Positions 48,424 through 60,920 of a stretch of 64,000 nt of DNA are shown in pieces. The notes beneath the pieces were generated by a model. The model was not told where the DNA came from, searched no databases, and saw only the letters and a list, made by a program, of their open reading frames with translations. The stretch spans positions 5,022,001 to 5,086,000 of the forward strand of contig CP141145.1 in the NCBI GenBank assembly GCA_035235625.1. The letters run 5' to 3'. The DNA comes from Saururus chinensis. Taxonomy: Eukaryota > Streptophyta > Magnoliopsida > Piperales > Saururaceae. The position numbers and the translations under genes are program-made. Every line of letters begins with the position of its first letter. Position 1 is the first letter of the stretch.

Positions 48424-48437
48424 AATACCCCCAAACC
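48424..48437 (-). other. Athila polypurine tract
   Basis: On the minus strand ggtttgggggtatt lies immediately before the LTR start tgatca. This is the expected plus-strand primer site for reverse transcription. Confidence 0.75.
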
Positions 48438-49813
48438 TATGTTTTGCTAGTCCTCGAGCAAAATAATAACAAAACAAAATAACTAATCTAGAAAAATAAA
48501 TAAATACCACTTTCGTAGGAAATCACGATTGTATTTAGCGTATGCAACAAACCTTTAAACCCCTAAGTATCCCTAGTTGGACAAGTTGTGTCTTGTGAGG
48601 GTTTGTAGTAATGATACCCACAAACATCTAAACTTAAGAATATAAATAAAATAAAATAAGAAAATAAAAATTCTAAAAACAAACTTCTCTTAAAAACACA
48701 ACTATTTTTAAAAAGAACCAACGACAAATACTTGAAACAAGTAAACGATTTCGATCTGATCACTTTTAAGTAAGGAATAATCCATTCTATAACCCCATCT
48801 TAGAAATAGTTGTGCAACTACATATATACATTTCAAAAACATAAAGTGTAGAAACTTTGTAATCATACAATTTCATTCTTTATTAACAAGCATATTTTAT
48901 GTGACCCATTAACCAACCCAATTAAAGTTTACTAACTCAAAGATATAACAATGACAATCTATCTAAAGAGAAACAAACCTTTACTCTTTTTTTTCATCAA
49001 TTTTTTTGTCATTCAATCTATCTATTTTTTTTCTTCAACTTTTTTTTTTAATTTTTTTATTCTTTTTATTTCATGATACACTTATCCCAAAAAAAAATTT
49101 CAAATAAAAACTAAACATAAAGATTTATCATAAAATATTAAAAATTACTCAATTGTCATGTTGTAAAACAAATATGCTTAGTTAAAGATATCTCACTAAG
49201 ATTACAAGTAGTAAATCATAAAATTCTATTCCTACAAGTTTTAAGTGTGTGAAATGTGATTTAAAAATATAAGCACAATTATCCAAGATAAAGAAAATAA
49301 AATAGAAATTACTTACTTAATCATTTTAATCACTTAATTAATTATTTGAACTTTCTTCATGAAATTGATCTCTTTAAAAATAGGCATATGCTTTTAAAAG
49401 AAAATAAGCGATAACACCCACTTAAAAGAAAAGAAAACAAAGTAAATAACAAAAAATACTCTAAAACATCCTTAAAGAAAAATAACTTTCTACACCCCCA
49501 AACTTAAACTGAACATTGTCTTCAATGTTAAAGAAAATATATACTACAATGATAAGAATAAGTAAGAGAGGGAAAGAAAGATATCACCTGAAAGCATAAC
49601 TAATCCACTAATATGAAAGTGAAGTACATAGGATTGGAAAAAAATATGAGAAACATACAGGTAAGGAGCAATTTCCCAAACCTAAAATACCAAGCTCCTA
49701 AAAAAGAGATAACAGTAAAAAAAAAAAAGAAAAAGAAAAGAGAAGATAAGAGAAAAGTAGCCCCTGCATAGCTAAATATCAGCATCATCGGAATCATCCG
49801 CATGAGTAGAACT
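48438..49813 (-). other. Athila non-coding 3' internal region
   Basis: This AT-rich stretch lies between the third ORF and the polypurine tract and has no readable domain. Such a spacer is usual in Athila-like elements. Confidence 0.6.
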
Positions 49814-50907
49814 CTAGTCACTATCATCCACATCGGCCGAAGCTCTACGAATCAAATCAGTCAATCCTTGTATAAGTCTCCTCATCTCAGTCATCTGAGC
49901 TGCCATCTGATCATCTATATGTGCAGCAAGCCTTGTTTGAAGATGTGCCTGAGAAGAATTAATATGTGCTTGAAGACGATGCTCCATTTGAAGGAAAGAG
50001 TCATGAGCAAAAGAATGTGGTGGAATGTTTTGCTCAGCTACAACCTCTGGTACACCCTCAGTGGCTGGCTTCTCCTCATTCTCCTCGTCTAATGCTGGTT
50101 GAGGTGGACAATGTGTGATCATCCGATTTAGGGTCGCCTGAGAAATGACCCCTAAACCTCGGCTCATAGGTGCATATAAAGGAAAATCTAAGTGAAAGTG
50201 AACAAAAATCCAATCCAAAAGGAAAGGAAAAGCTAATTGAGCATCCACTGGTCCAGAGATTATATCCGCCAATTGTGTGAAGACAAAGGAGGTAAAATTG
50301 ATGTGAATCCGCTCTGCACAACCCAGAACATACAGAAGGCGAGCTGAGGTGTAGTCAACCTTCTCATGACGGTGGAACCATATGTCATACTCCAATATCA
50401 GATGTGCAAAATGATAGTCTCACTTCATGAGAGAAGCTGGCAATCCATAAGTGAGGGATGGGCCTCGCTCTTGCCCCATAAGAGTCCCCGTGATAGTATA
50501 CTCATTAGGAAAAGCAAAGTCAGCAAAAGAGGGATAGGTGAAGTTGGAGTGCGTAAGACCCATCACTGTAGCTATGAGCTCTAGTGTGGCAGTGATCGTA
50601 ATATCTCCAATGGTACTGACAATATGTCCCCTCTCATTAAGAAAAATGGATGCATAAAAAGATTTGACCAGCTCATGATGTGCACGAGTGTCAGGGGATG
50701 CAATATGTGAGAAAAAGGAGCACCAACCTCTTGCTCCATAAGCCATGACTGGGCAGCAATAATAGTGGGGGCAAACTCCACCTATCGCTCGTAAACAATA
50801 GCATGAAGAGGTAGATTGGCAGCGATGATAGTAGAAGATGAAGCACACAAAGTAGAAGGGGCGCCCTTCCTCTTCTTCAGAGCTTTAGAATGAGAATTGT
50901 GTGCCAT
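49814..50907 (-). pseudogene. Athila third ORF (post-pol)
   Basis: The start is ATG 50907-50905 (MAHNSHSKALKKRKGAP), ending with the TAG at 49814. An in-frame TAG follows VYER near 50783. A frameshift lies near 50700. The frame then gives HELVKSFYASIFLNERGHIV, ELIATVMGLTHSNF and GLPASLMK with a TGA, and the same frame resumes as DYHFAHLILEYDIWFHRHEK. The C-terminal part has an amphipathic stretch (HINSSQAHLQTRLAAHIDDQ). Position and content match the putative plant retrotransposon protein that follows pol in Athila-like elements, sometimes called env-like. I see no convincing signal peptide or membrane segment, so an envelope role is not supported here. Confidence 0.7.
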
Positions 50908-51831
50908 AGATCTGCAAAAAGCTAAAAAATAAGTGCTAAAATGATATGGAAACAACTGGAAAGCAGAAAATTTTTTGTACACACTCAATAATGTCAAATT
51001 TAAACAATACCCCTAAAACAATGAGCAGAAAAGTCCCAAATCAAAGTAAAAATTGAGCATCTTTAGTAAAGCAAGTACATATAAACTGATTCACTAAAGC
51101 CTCAAAAATTGGAATTTTTGACCAAAACAGTGTGGATGAAACATTCAAAATCCAACTTACACAATGCATCATTCATTCAATCAAATTGTACCAAATCATT
51201 AACATGGAATATACAAGTCGATCCAAACAAATTTCCACAAAAAATTGCATCTGATTTGGTCAAAAATAGAAAGAGAAATTCTAAAAACAAATTTGGGGCT
51301 TAGCGAGTAAATAGAAGAACTGTGTGAAATAGAGGCTGATTCAGATCAAATTAATATCGGAAATGGATTATACGCAAAAAAACAGAGGGGAGGGACGATT
51401 TTTGGACCAAAAAGCTCGTCGGACAATGTATGGACGACGGTGTAAAACAGAGACAACGCAGCGGCGAAAAAAAAAATGGCGGCAGCCTAATCGGCTTGTA
51501 CGTTGTAAGTAACGACCCAATCATACGTAGAGCCAATTTGCCGATCGATCAGCCCGATCAGTCGGTCATTATCTCGAGCGAACGGGTAAAACAAATTTTT
51601 TTTCTTTTTTTAAAATAAAAAAAATAAAAATAAAAGAAATAAAAATAAAAATCCAGTTAATTAACTAAAATAACTAAATAAAAAAATTACTAAATGGATT
51701 AAATACAATAAATTTAACTAAAACTAAAAGAAAAAGAGAGAAAATGAACATAAAAACAAACCAAATAAAATAAGGGTTGCCTCCCTAGAAGCACTAAGTT
51801 TATTGTCTTCAGCTAGACAGTGTGCACTTCC

Positions 51832-54800
51832 TTATTGTATTAGTGGATCAATCAAATCAATGGACTCAATGTCACCCCTCTCAATATCTCTCTCGATGAC
51901 AGTCTTAAGTCTTTGACCATTAACTTTAAAAACCCAATTATCTCGTGGGTCATAGATTTCAATTGCTCCATGAGGGAAAACCTGAGAAACGACAAAGGGG
52001 CCATCCCAGCGAGATCTAAGCTTACTTGGGAAGAGGAGTAATTTTGATGGATTAAGCGGTCATGTAAAGCCTTAGTCCTTTGTTTATATAATTTGGCTCT
52101 CTCCTAAGCTTCATGACGCATCTCTTCCAATTCATTAAGTTGGAGTTTGCGGTGGGAACCGACTTTGTCCATGTTAAAATTAAATGATTTAATGGCCCAA
52201 AAAGCATGGTATTCCAACTCAACAGGTAAGTGACATGCCTTACCATAAACAAGACGGTAAGGGGATATGCCAATGGGGGCTTTATAAGCGGTTCGATATG
52301 CCCATAAGGCATCATTAAGACGCATGGACCAATCTTTTTGATCAGGGCACACTGTTTTCTCAAGGAATTTCTTAATCTCACGATTGGACACCTCTACTTG
52401 ACCACTAGTCTGAGGATGGTAGGGGGTGACAACTTTATGTGTGATAGAATATGTTCGAAGAAGAGCTTCAAAGGAATGGTTACAAAAGTGGCTACCCCCA
52501 TCACTAATGATTGCCCTAGGTGTACCAAATTGACAAAAAATATGTTCCTTGAGAAATGCCACCACAACCTTATGGTCACTGGTTTTTGTTGCTATGGCTT
52601 CAATCCATTTGGAGACATAATTGACTGTGACCAAAATGTAAGTGTTGCCAAAGGAGGGTGGAAATGGTCCCATAAAATCGATTCCCCAAACATAAAAAAT
52701 ATCATCAAGGTGGACGGGCTGGAAAGGCATCATGTCTCTCCGAGAAAGGGTCCCTAGTCGCTGACATGTATCACAAGACTTACAAAACTCATGAGCATCC
52801 CTAAACAAGGTGGGCCAGTTTGAAGAACCTTAGCAACTGTTTTCTTTCCCCCAAAATGACCGCCACAGGCATGAGAGTGACAAAATGTGAGAATACTATG
52901 GAATTCACTATCAGGTACACATCTGTGAATAATCTGGTCGAAACAAAACTTAAAAAGATCGGGGTCATCCCAATAATAGTGCTTAACATGAGAAAAGAAT
53001 AAATCCTTGTCTTGTTTAGTCCAATTAGAGGGAATGCGACCCACAACAAGATAATTAACAATATGGGCAAACCAGGGGGTGAATTGGTAGAGACAACAAA
53101 GAGTTGCTCATTGGGGAAAGAATCATGAAGTGGTTCAGGGTTGGAAGATTCCTTAAGTAAGATCCTAGACAAATGATCAGCCACGACATTCTCAACACCC
53201 TTTTTGTCTTCAATTTCATAATTGAACTCTTGATGGAGCAAAATCCATCAAATCAGCCTAGGCTTGGTATCCTTCTTAGAAAGAAGGTAGCGTAAGGCTG
53301 CATGGTAAAAAAAATAATGATTTTAGACCCTAAAAGGTATGATCGGAATTTATCAAGGGCATAGACAACAGCTAGCAATTCCTTTTCTATAGTGGTATAG
53401 TTCAATTGGGCATCAGAAAGGGTCTTACTAGCTTAATAAATGACATGGGGGACTTTGTTCACTCTTTGGCCAAGGACTGCGTCCACAACATAGTCAGAGG
53501 CATCGCACATAATCTCAAAGGGTAGGGAGTAATCAGGGGGTTGAATGATAGGGGTGGTAGAGAGGAGTGTACGAAGCTTAGTGAAAGCTTTCATACAGGC
53601 ATCATCAAACTCAAAAGGAACATCCTGAGCCAACAAATGACACAATGGCCAGGAAATCTTACTAAAGTCTTTGATATAGCGCCTATAGAAAACGGCATGG
53701 CCAAGAAAGGAACAAACCTGTCTTACCATAGTGGGTGGAGGTAAGTTAGCTATTAGGTCAACTTTGGCCTTGTCTACTTTAATACCACATTTGGAAACAA
53801 CATGATATAAAACAATGCCCTCTTGAACCATAAAATGGCTCTTTTCCCAACTCAAAACCAAATTAGTCTCCTCGCAACATTTAAGCATAAGAGATAAATT
53901 ATGGAGACACTCATCAAACGAAGCACTAAAAATAGAAAAATCATCCATAAAAACTGAAAAAAAATTATCAATCATATCAGAAAATATGGACATCATACAA
54001 CACTGAAATGTAGCAGGAGTATTACACAAACCAAATGGCATACGTCTTTGGTAAATGTACCAAACGAACAAGTGAAGGTGGTCTTCTCCTGGTCCCCCGG
54101 AAACACAAGTACCTAATTATACCCTAATAGCCTTCTAAAAAATAATAGAAGTCCTGACCTACTAGTTTCTCTAAGATCTGGTCAATGAATGACAAGGGAA
54201 AATGGTCCTTTCGGGTCATGGAATTCAACTTTCGGTAGTATATACACACTCTCCACCCTGTGGTTTCCTTAGTAGGGACTAACTCTCCTGACGAATTTGA
54301 CTTAACAGTGAATCCAGACTTCTTGGAAACAATGTGGGTAGGACTCACCCACTCACTATCAAAGATAGGATATATGATACCTGCATCTAAAAGCTTGACA
54401 ACCTCCTTCATGACTACCTCCCTCATGTTAGGGTTCAACCTCCGTTGTCCTTCTCTCGAGGGTTTGACCTTGTCCTCTAAGTGGATTCTGTGCATGCAAA
54501 TTGATGGGTCAATCCCCCTAAGGTCAGCTATCGTTCATCCTATGGCTCTTCTATGTGTGACAAGGATAGTAAACAATTTACTCTCTTGGTCACTAGTCAA
54601 ACTAGAGGAAATAATGACTAGGAGAGTATCCTTAGGTCCTAAGAAGGCATACTTGAGAGAGCTGGTAAGTTTTTTAATTCAAGCTTAGGTGGCGACTCTA
54701 TGGAGGGCTTAAGAGGTGTGGAGGTTGATATAGGTAAGAGATCGACCTGGAGCTTCCAAGAGAAAGACTGAAGAACACTAGCAGCCCCTAGTTGGCTATG

Positions 54801-55500
54801 GGCCTCTTCCAAAGATGGGTCAATAGTGGACTCCTCTAACCAAGGATGTAGTAAAGTCGTTCCAAGAGTATCTCTCATTAAGGTAAGGGGGAGCTTCAGG
54901 GTTTAGGGTTTAGGTGGCGACTCTATGGAGGGCTTAAGAGGTGTGGAGGCTGATATAGGTAAACCCTAAACCCTAAATCTAAATGGTCAACTAATAAACA
55001 CTCAGAATCACACTCAACAGGTGGCTGGTTAGATGCATGGAACACATTGAGCCTCACATTCATATTGCCAAAGGATATCTCCATTACTCCCATTCGACAA
55101 TTGATACAAGCATTAGCAGTGGCAAGGAAGGGGCAACCTAGAATGACAAGGATTTGGTGTGTGGTATTAAAAACAGGTTCCATATCTAAGACAAGAAAGT
55201 CAACAGCGAAGAAAAACCGGTCAACACCAACTAAAACATCTTCAATGACTCCCCGAGGTTTGCGCACGGAACGATAAACTAACTGAAGAGTAACTCGCGT
55301 AGGCTGCAAGTCTCCTAAACCTAATTGTTCATACACCGGGTAAGGGAGTAGATGGACACTCGCACCATGGTCAAGGAGGGCTCTATGAATGGAGTGATCG
55401 CCTATGACACAAGAAATAGTAGGCACTCTAGGGTCCTTATACTTAGGTAGGTGTCAAACTTTAAAAGAGAGCTAACTTGCTCGATGAGAAAGACTTTCTT
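51832..55500 (-). pseudogene. Athila protease, RT-RNase H and integrase
   Basis: Protease: KYKDPRVPTISCVIGDHSIH and ALLDHGASVHLLP (DLGAS in relatives). RT: SEWVSPTHIVSKKSG, WRVCIYYRKLNSMTRKDHFP, RRMPFGLCNTPATFQ and the FMDDFSIF active site. RNase H: PFEIMCDASDY through VENVVADHLSRI. Integrase: HSHACGGHFGGKKT and CKSCDTCQR zinc region, core DDE in [18 protein letters not shown] and [12 protein letters not shown], then a terminal region ending IDLIDPLIQ at the TAA 51834-51832. Between protease and RT (54897-54979) an insertion breaks the frame. Multiple frameshifts and stops (for example near 54110, 53430 and 53260) make it non-functional. Confidence 0.88.
54897..54979. repeat. Templated insertion bracketed by telomere-like repeats
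   Basis: Bases 54910-54962 copy 54685-54737 with one mismatch over 53 bases (ttaggtggcgactctatgga onward). The copy is preceded by cagggtttagggttta and followed by aaaccctaaaccctaaa, that is, inverted telomere-type units. It lies in pol between protease and RT and adds stops to the minus-strand frame. Confidence 0.85.
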
Positions 55501-57383
55501 AGACACATTGGTCTTAGATTTACGTGAACAGGTCTTTGAGGAACTTAGCATAAACAGGCACTTGCTTAATGACATCTAAGAGAGGGAAATTAATTTTGAC
55601 TTGTTTAAAAGTCTCAAGAATATCATCCATCTTAGCTTTGCTCTTTCTAAATGGTGGGGCCATGTCAAGACATTGAGGAAAAGGTGCCCTAGGGATATAA
55701 GATCCTTCAGAAGTGGTCTTAGACTGTGGCTCTGAGGAAGGGTAAGGAGAGACTGACTCCTTTGAATTTGGTTCACTCTCTAACTCATAAGGCTCATTAG
55801 GGGCTGGATTGTCTAACCCTTCATTTATGGTACCCAAGGACTTCCCTCCAACCTGGTAATCAATGTGTCAACCACTCCTAAGGGTAGTTATGGACTGAAC
55901 TTATTCATCAGAGGAAGGGACTATCTCTACTCCACATTGACCTTTTGGGTTTTGTTGGGGCTGACTCGGCAATGTTCCTGTCTCTCGCTTATTGATAATA
56001 TTGTCTAGTTGTCTAATTTAGGCTTCTAACTTTGCTATAGATTGTGTGTGAGAGTGGAGGAGTTGAGATTGGGATTGAAGGCCTTGCAGGGCACTGAAGA
56101 CCTTTTCTTCAAAACATGGACTCCTATTAGGTTGGACCTACAGAGGTTGCACTTGAGGTTGGTGGATAGGGGCTTGTATGACTTGGAATGATTGCTTAGG
56201 GAGTTGGTTGCCCACAATTTTGCACCCGTGAGGAAAAGTTAGGATGATTCCTCCACCCAGGGTTATATATGTTTGAAAATAAATTATTCTCAGCCTTAGA
56301 GAAGGATTGGGTGGCATTCACATGATCTTGGACAAGCTCAAAAAATTGAGATGTAGGGGGACACTTCATGATAGTATGGGCTAAGCTAAGACATATTGTG
56401 CATGCATCTTGAGTGAAGGGAGTGGACTGATGGGTTGAAGTTATAAGAAGGTCCAACTTCCTACTCAAAGTATCAACTTTGGAGGAGATGTTTAATGGGT
56501 TTTTGACTTCATACATGCCACCCCTAGAGGGGGCATTGTTCAAGGTAGATAATCCACTCTCATTTCTATTCAATGCAACATGTTGAAGAGAATTTTTACT
56601 CAAGTCCTCAAAAAGTTTCCATGCCTCATTTTCATTTTTTAACAAGAAGGTACCCACACAACTTACATCAACAAGATGACGGTTTTGTTCAGTAAGACCC
56701 TCATAAAAATATTGCACTAATTGCCACTTAGGGACAGCATGATGAGGACACCTCCTAAGAAGGTCCTTAAGTCTATCCCAACTCTCATGGAACTGCTCAG
56801 TGGGAAGTTGGGTAAAAATGGTTATGGCCTTTCTCATTTGGTTGGTCTTACCTATGGGGAAGTACTTTTTAAGGAACTCTTGTTGCATTTGAGCCCATGT
56901 TGTGATAGTGTTTGGCTCTAGTGAGTGGAATCATTCTTTAGCCTTATCTTTCAATGTGAAAGGGAAAAGCCAAAGTTTGACGGCCTCATCAGTTAAATTT
57001 GAGAGCTTAAAAGTTGTGCATAGTTCTAAGAAGTCATCTAGGTGCATATACAAATTTTTATTATTAAGCCCATAAAAAGATGGAAGCATTTGAATGACAT
57101 TGGGCTTAATCTCATAATTTTGAGCAGCGACCGGTAGCAACCTAATACATGAAGGGGAGGTGCACTCATTGGGAGTGTAACACTCCCTTAGAGCTTTGAG
57201 TGGTGCATCTACAAATTTATGTTCAACCATGATGGGGGTAGAAGTAGTGTGGGAGGAGGAATTGGTGGGAGAGTTTGGCGGTGTAGAGATGTAGGTCAAG
57301 GGCAACTCAGCTCTCCTAGATGTCTGCTCAGGCTCAGGGTCAAATGGTACTAATTGGGGGAGTAAGGAGTGACGACCACACAT
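55501..57383 (-). pseudogene. Athila gag
   Basis: The start is ATG 57383-57381 (MCGRHSLLPQLVPFDPEPEQ). The capsid region reads VIQMLPSFYGLNNKNLYMHL, FPFTLKDKAKE, a TGA in place of Trp (near 56930), then FHSLEPNTITTWAQMQQEF in the same frame, ESWDRLKDLLRRCPHHAVPK and LVQYFYEGLTEQNRHLVDVS. A CX2CX4HX4C knuckle follows (CTICLSLAHTIMKC). After a frameshift near 56200 come QSIAKLEA, LPSQPQQNPKGQ and, further on, VKINFPLLDVIKQVPVYAKF. This matches Athila gag throughout. Confidence 0.88.
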
Positions 57384-57677
57384 ACACTTCAAACACACCA
57401 CACAATTTTAAATGTAAAAAGGGGAAGAATAAGCAAAAACTAACTAATAAAAAAACTAAAAATAAAGAGAGAAAAGGATCTTGCAAACTGAAGAGAAGCA
57501 TTATACTTGTCAATGTCTAATTGTGGCCACAAGTGTAGAAAGCACGGTCTTCAACTCAACCTACAAGATCAAATTAAAAGAATGTTAGAAACTAAGAAGT
57601 AACCTATAAACTAAAGTAACTGAAACTAAAGCAGCAAGAATTATCCTAATACTAATTTAGTAACAAATCAACTTTGT

Positions 57678-57694
57678 CCTCGGTAACGGCGCCA
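57678..57694 (-). other. Athila primer-binding site, tRNA-Asp
   Basis: On the minus strand tggcgccgttaccgagg matches the complement of plant tRNA-Asp 3' end at 15 of 17 positions. It lies nine bases inside the 5' LTR. Confidence 0.88.
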
Positions 57695-57703
57695 AAAACT
57701 TGA

Positions 57704-59027
57704 TGGTTTATAATTAAACCCTTTGCAAGTGTATAAGATAATTGTACTATGATAAGTATTTAAGGGTTGTCAAACCTTAGAGATAAATAAATTATTATGA
57801 AATCTAATAGAGGAATTTGTTGATTAAAAACTAAAAAGAACTTAAAATTAAAATTAAGCAAAAGAAATAATCACTAAATTAAAAGTAAGAGATTAATACG
57901 ATGGAATTTATTTAGGAAATTGAATCCACAATAGAACCATAACAATTCCTTAACTTTTAATTTACATCTAGTGTGAATGTGAATAAGTATTCTCAACTAC
58001 AAGCTAGAATTACTTCAGAAATAATTATTAATTAAATTCATGGCATGAACTGTCTTCGACAATAGCACGAATCATCTACACTAAATTAGCTATAGGAATG
58101 ACTCGTCTAATCTTAGTATAACTTATCTAATTCATTAATTATCTAAACATTAAAACTATTGTATGACCATCTCATCTAAATCATAGAAATTAGAATTGAG
58201 GAAAATATCAAAACCATATCAATCTATCATCTACAAGACAATAAATCAACATAGACTTGAATAAACATTAAAAGCTCTTCCATTAAAAAGGAAATCTTTA
58301 TTATACAATGGTCATCATTCACAACTGAGATCTAAATTAAAAAGAAAAGAAACTAAAACTTATCTATAGCTTCATCAACTCCTAAGTAAAAGAAAAGTCT
58401 AGCCTTCCATTGTAGAAGGAAGCTCTTCAATCTCCATTAAAAGCTTTAAGTTCTCTTTCATCTTCTTCTTCCTTTTTCTCTTCAGAAAATCTACTAGAAT
58501 CCGCCAATTTCAAGCCAAATATGTCTTTATATAGGCATAAGAACTGTAGGAAGAAGTCCAATATGAAAAGGAATCAAAATTGACTTAAACTAGGAAATTG
58601 CGTGTTATCCCGATCGATCGTCCTACATGCCCGTTCGATCGATTATACTGAATTTTTCTTCAAAAATCATGCTTAGCCGTTTGTTACTTAAAACTCCTCG
58701 GTCGATTGGCTACACTATTTCTGCAATCTAGACAATCCAATTTCTAATCATTAAACTCTTCCTTTCATGTCCATATTAATTTTCAACTTGTTTATAACTC
58801 CGAAAAGTTATCCAAATCACTTTAAAGTATGTCAAGACTATTTTGAATTATTCCAAACATTGTCCAAGTACCTCGATAAGCGTATTTTTCTTTTAAAATA
58901 TAAAATATCATATTTTAGACTTGTAGAATGTAATTAAAATCCCAACTTGAAGTAAATACATGCCTAAACTACTAGCAAATAAGGTAAAAAGACATATAAA
59001 ATAAATATATATATTTCATACTTATCA
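57704..59027 (-). repeat. Athila 5' LTR
   Basis: 1324 bp. Plus-strand ends are tggtttataattaaaccc and atacttatca, giving TG...CA on the minus strand. It aligns with 46955-48423, with substitutions and indels scattered along the length. Confidence 0.92.
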
Positions 59028-60050
59028 TATACCACATGACTATTTTTAAAAATCCGATAGTCTTGGGCTTTATACAAGATAACTATCATTCAAAATCTTA
59101 TAGTCCTAGGCATTGTTATAGATAACTATATTTCAAAATATGATAGTCTTGGCTTTATACCTGATAACTATCTTTCAAAATCCAATAATCGTGGGCTTTA
59201 TACCAGATAACTATCTATCAAATTCCGATAGTCCTCGGCTTTATATCAGATAATTATTTTTTAAAATCCGATAGTCTAGGGCTTTATACCAAATAACTAT
59301 ATTTCAAAATCTAATGGTCCTGGGCTTTATACTGGATGACTATCTTTCAAAATTCAATAGTCCTAGGCTTTATACCAGATAATTATTTTTTCCAATTCCA
59401 ATAGTCTTGGGCTTTATACCATATAACTATTTTTTCCAAATCTAATAGTCTTGGGCTTTATACTAGATAGCTAATTTTCAAAATATGGTAGTCGTAGGCT
59501 TTATACCAGATAACTACCTTTCCAAATTTGATAGTCCTGGGCTTTATACCAAATAACTATCTCTTAAAATCCAATAGTCATGGGCTTTATACCATATAAC
59601 TATCTTTCAAAATCTGATAGTCTTGGGCTTTATACTAGATAATTGTCTCTCAAATTCTGATAGTCCTGGGCTTTATACCGGATAACTGTCTTTCGAATTC
59701 TGACAATCCTGGGCTTTGCACAAGATAACTATTTTTCCAAAATCCGATAGTCCTGGGCTTTATACCAGATAACTATCCTTCAAAATCCATTAGACTTGGG
59801 CTTTATACATGATAACTATCTTTCAAAATCCGATAGTCTTTGGCTTTATACTGGATAACTATCTTTCAAAATCCAATAGTCTTTGGCTTTATACAGGATA
59901 ACTATCTTTCAAAATCCGATAGTCCTGGGCTTTATACTAGATAACTATCTTTGAAAACTTGATAGCCCTCGGCTTTATACCAAATAACTGTCTTTCAAAA
60001 TCTGATAGTCTTGAGCTTTATACAAGATAACTTTCTTCCAATATTTGGAT
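59028..60050. repeat. 43-bp satellite array
   Basis: About two dozen degenerate copies of a 43-bp unit (atccgatagtcctgggcttt then ataccagataactatctttcaaa). The spacing is 43 bases, for example from cgatag at 59831 to caatag at 59874. There is no gene content. Units are not identical and have no unique spacers, so this is a tandem satellite and not a CRISPR array. Confidence 0.92.
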
Positions 60051-60339
60051 CAAAATTATCTAGAAAAGGCACACACCAAAACATAAAAAGCGTGTGCAAA
60101 ACATTTCACAAATATAGCATTTTTTAGAAAATAAACCAATTAATTATAATTAACAAGAAAGGTTTAGAAAAATTAATTCCACAGGCATAGCATTACCTTA
60201 AAGCTTAAGAACTCCCAATAGTGTAGACAAGTTAAAATCTAAATTAATACTAAATAGAAATCTATGAAAATGATAATAATTTTTTTTCATAAATTTGTTT
60301 GTCAGACAACAAATAATTTAGAGCAATTGATTCAAAAAT

Positions 60340-60920
60340 TGTGAGTTTCTCTTAGGGAACATCAATGTTTTAAAAAAATTAATTTTAACACATGAGTAGA
60401 ACTAGCTCAAGAGTGATCCATTAATACCACGTGTCTCATACCATGAGCATTTAGTGGTTCCTCCTTGCTATTTCCACTATTTTTCTAAAGGCAACTTTCA
60501 AAATGCAGACATTTCAAATTTTAATCTTATGCCAATATATCGGCAAAATTCACCCTAGAGCTTTCTACAAATAACTCACGTCCCATACTTTGAGTGTTTA
60601 GTGGTTTCTCTTTGGCAACCCTACCATCTTTCAAAATAAATATGTTGAATTTTAAAAATGTAGGCATTTCAAAGTTGTTTTTTAATATATATCGGCAGAA
60701 CTAACTCTAGAGATTTCTACTAACACTCACGTCCCATATCACAGTTGTTTAGTGGTTACACTTAGGTAGTTCCACCATCTTTTAAAATAGGTTCATTTCA
60801 AAATCAAATGTATTTTTCAAAACAGACAATTCAAAATTAAATTTTATTTCAATACCTTGATAAAATTAACCATAGAGTCTTCCACTAGCACCTTGTGTCG
60901 CATAGTACGATCATTTTGGG
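60340..60920. repeat. Degenerate tandem repeat of about 150 bp
   Basis: The block cacgtcccatactttgagtg then tttagtggtttctcttnggnanntccaccatcttt recurs with starts near 60428, 60578, 60726 and 60886. The copies are well diverged. It has no gene content. Confidence 0.65.

Larger units (their letters stand above)
46955..59027 (-). mobile_element. Athila-like Ty3/gypsy retrotransposon
   Basis: LTRs are 46955-48423 (3') and 57704-59027 (5'), on the minus strand starting tgat and ending aaacca. A tRNA-Asp primer-binding site lies next to the 5' LTR (57678-57694) and a polypurine tract (48424-48437) next to the 3' LTR. The minus strand encodes gag, protease, RT-RNase H, integrase and a third ORF after integrase. 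That order and the tRNA-Asp primer are typical of Athila. Total length is 12,073 bp. Many stops and frameshifts inactivate it. It sits inside a 43-bp satellite array; the flanking 5-mers do not form a clear duplication. Confidence 0.92.

Noticed and set aside
54260-54688. 142-residue plus-strand frame
   Set aside because: It is antisense to Athila RT, which is clearly the coding strand.
46950-59032. 5-bp target duplication for the Athila-like element
   Set aside because: tctaa on the left and tatac on the right do not match. Insertion is supported instead by the satellite on both sides.
59028-60050. CRISPR-like array
   Set aside because: The 43-bp units are contiguous and degenerate without unique spacers, and the context is plant DNA. 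It is a satellite.
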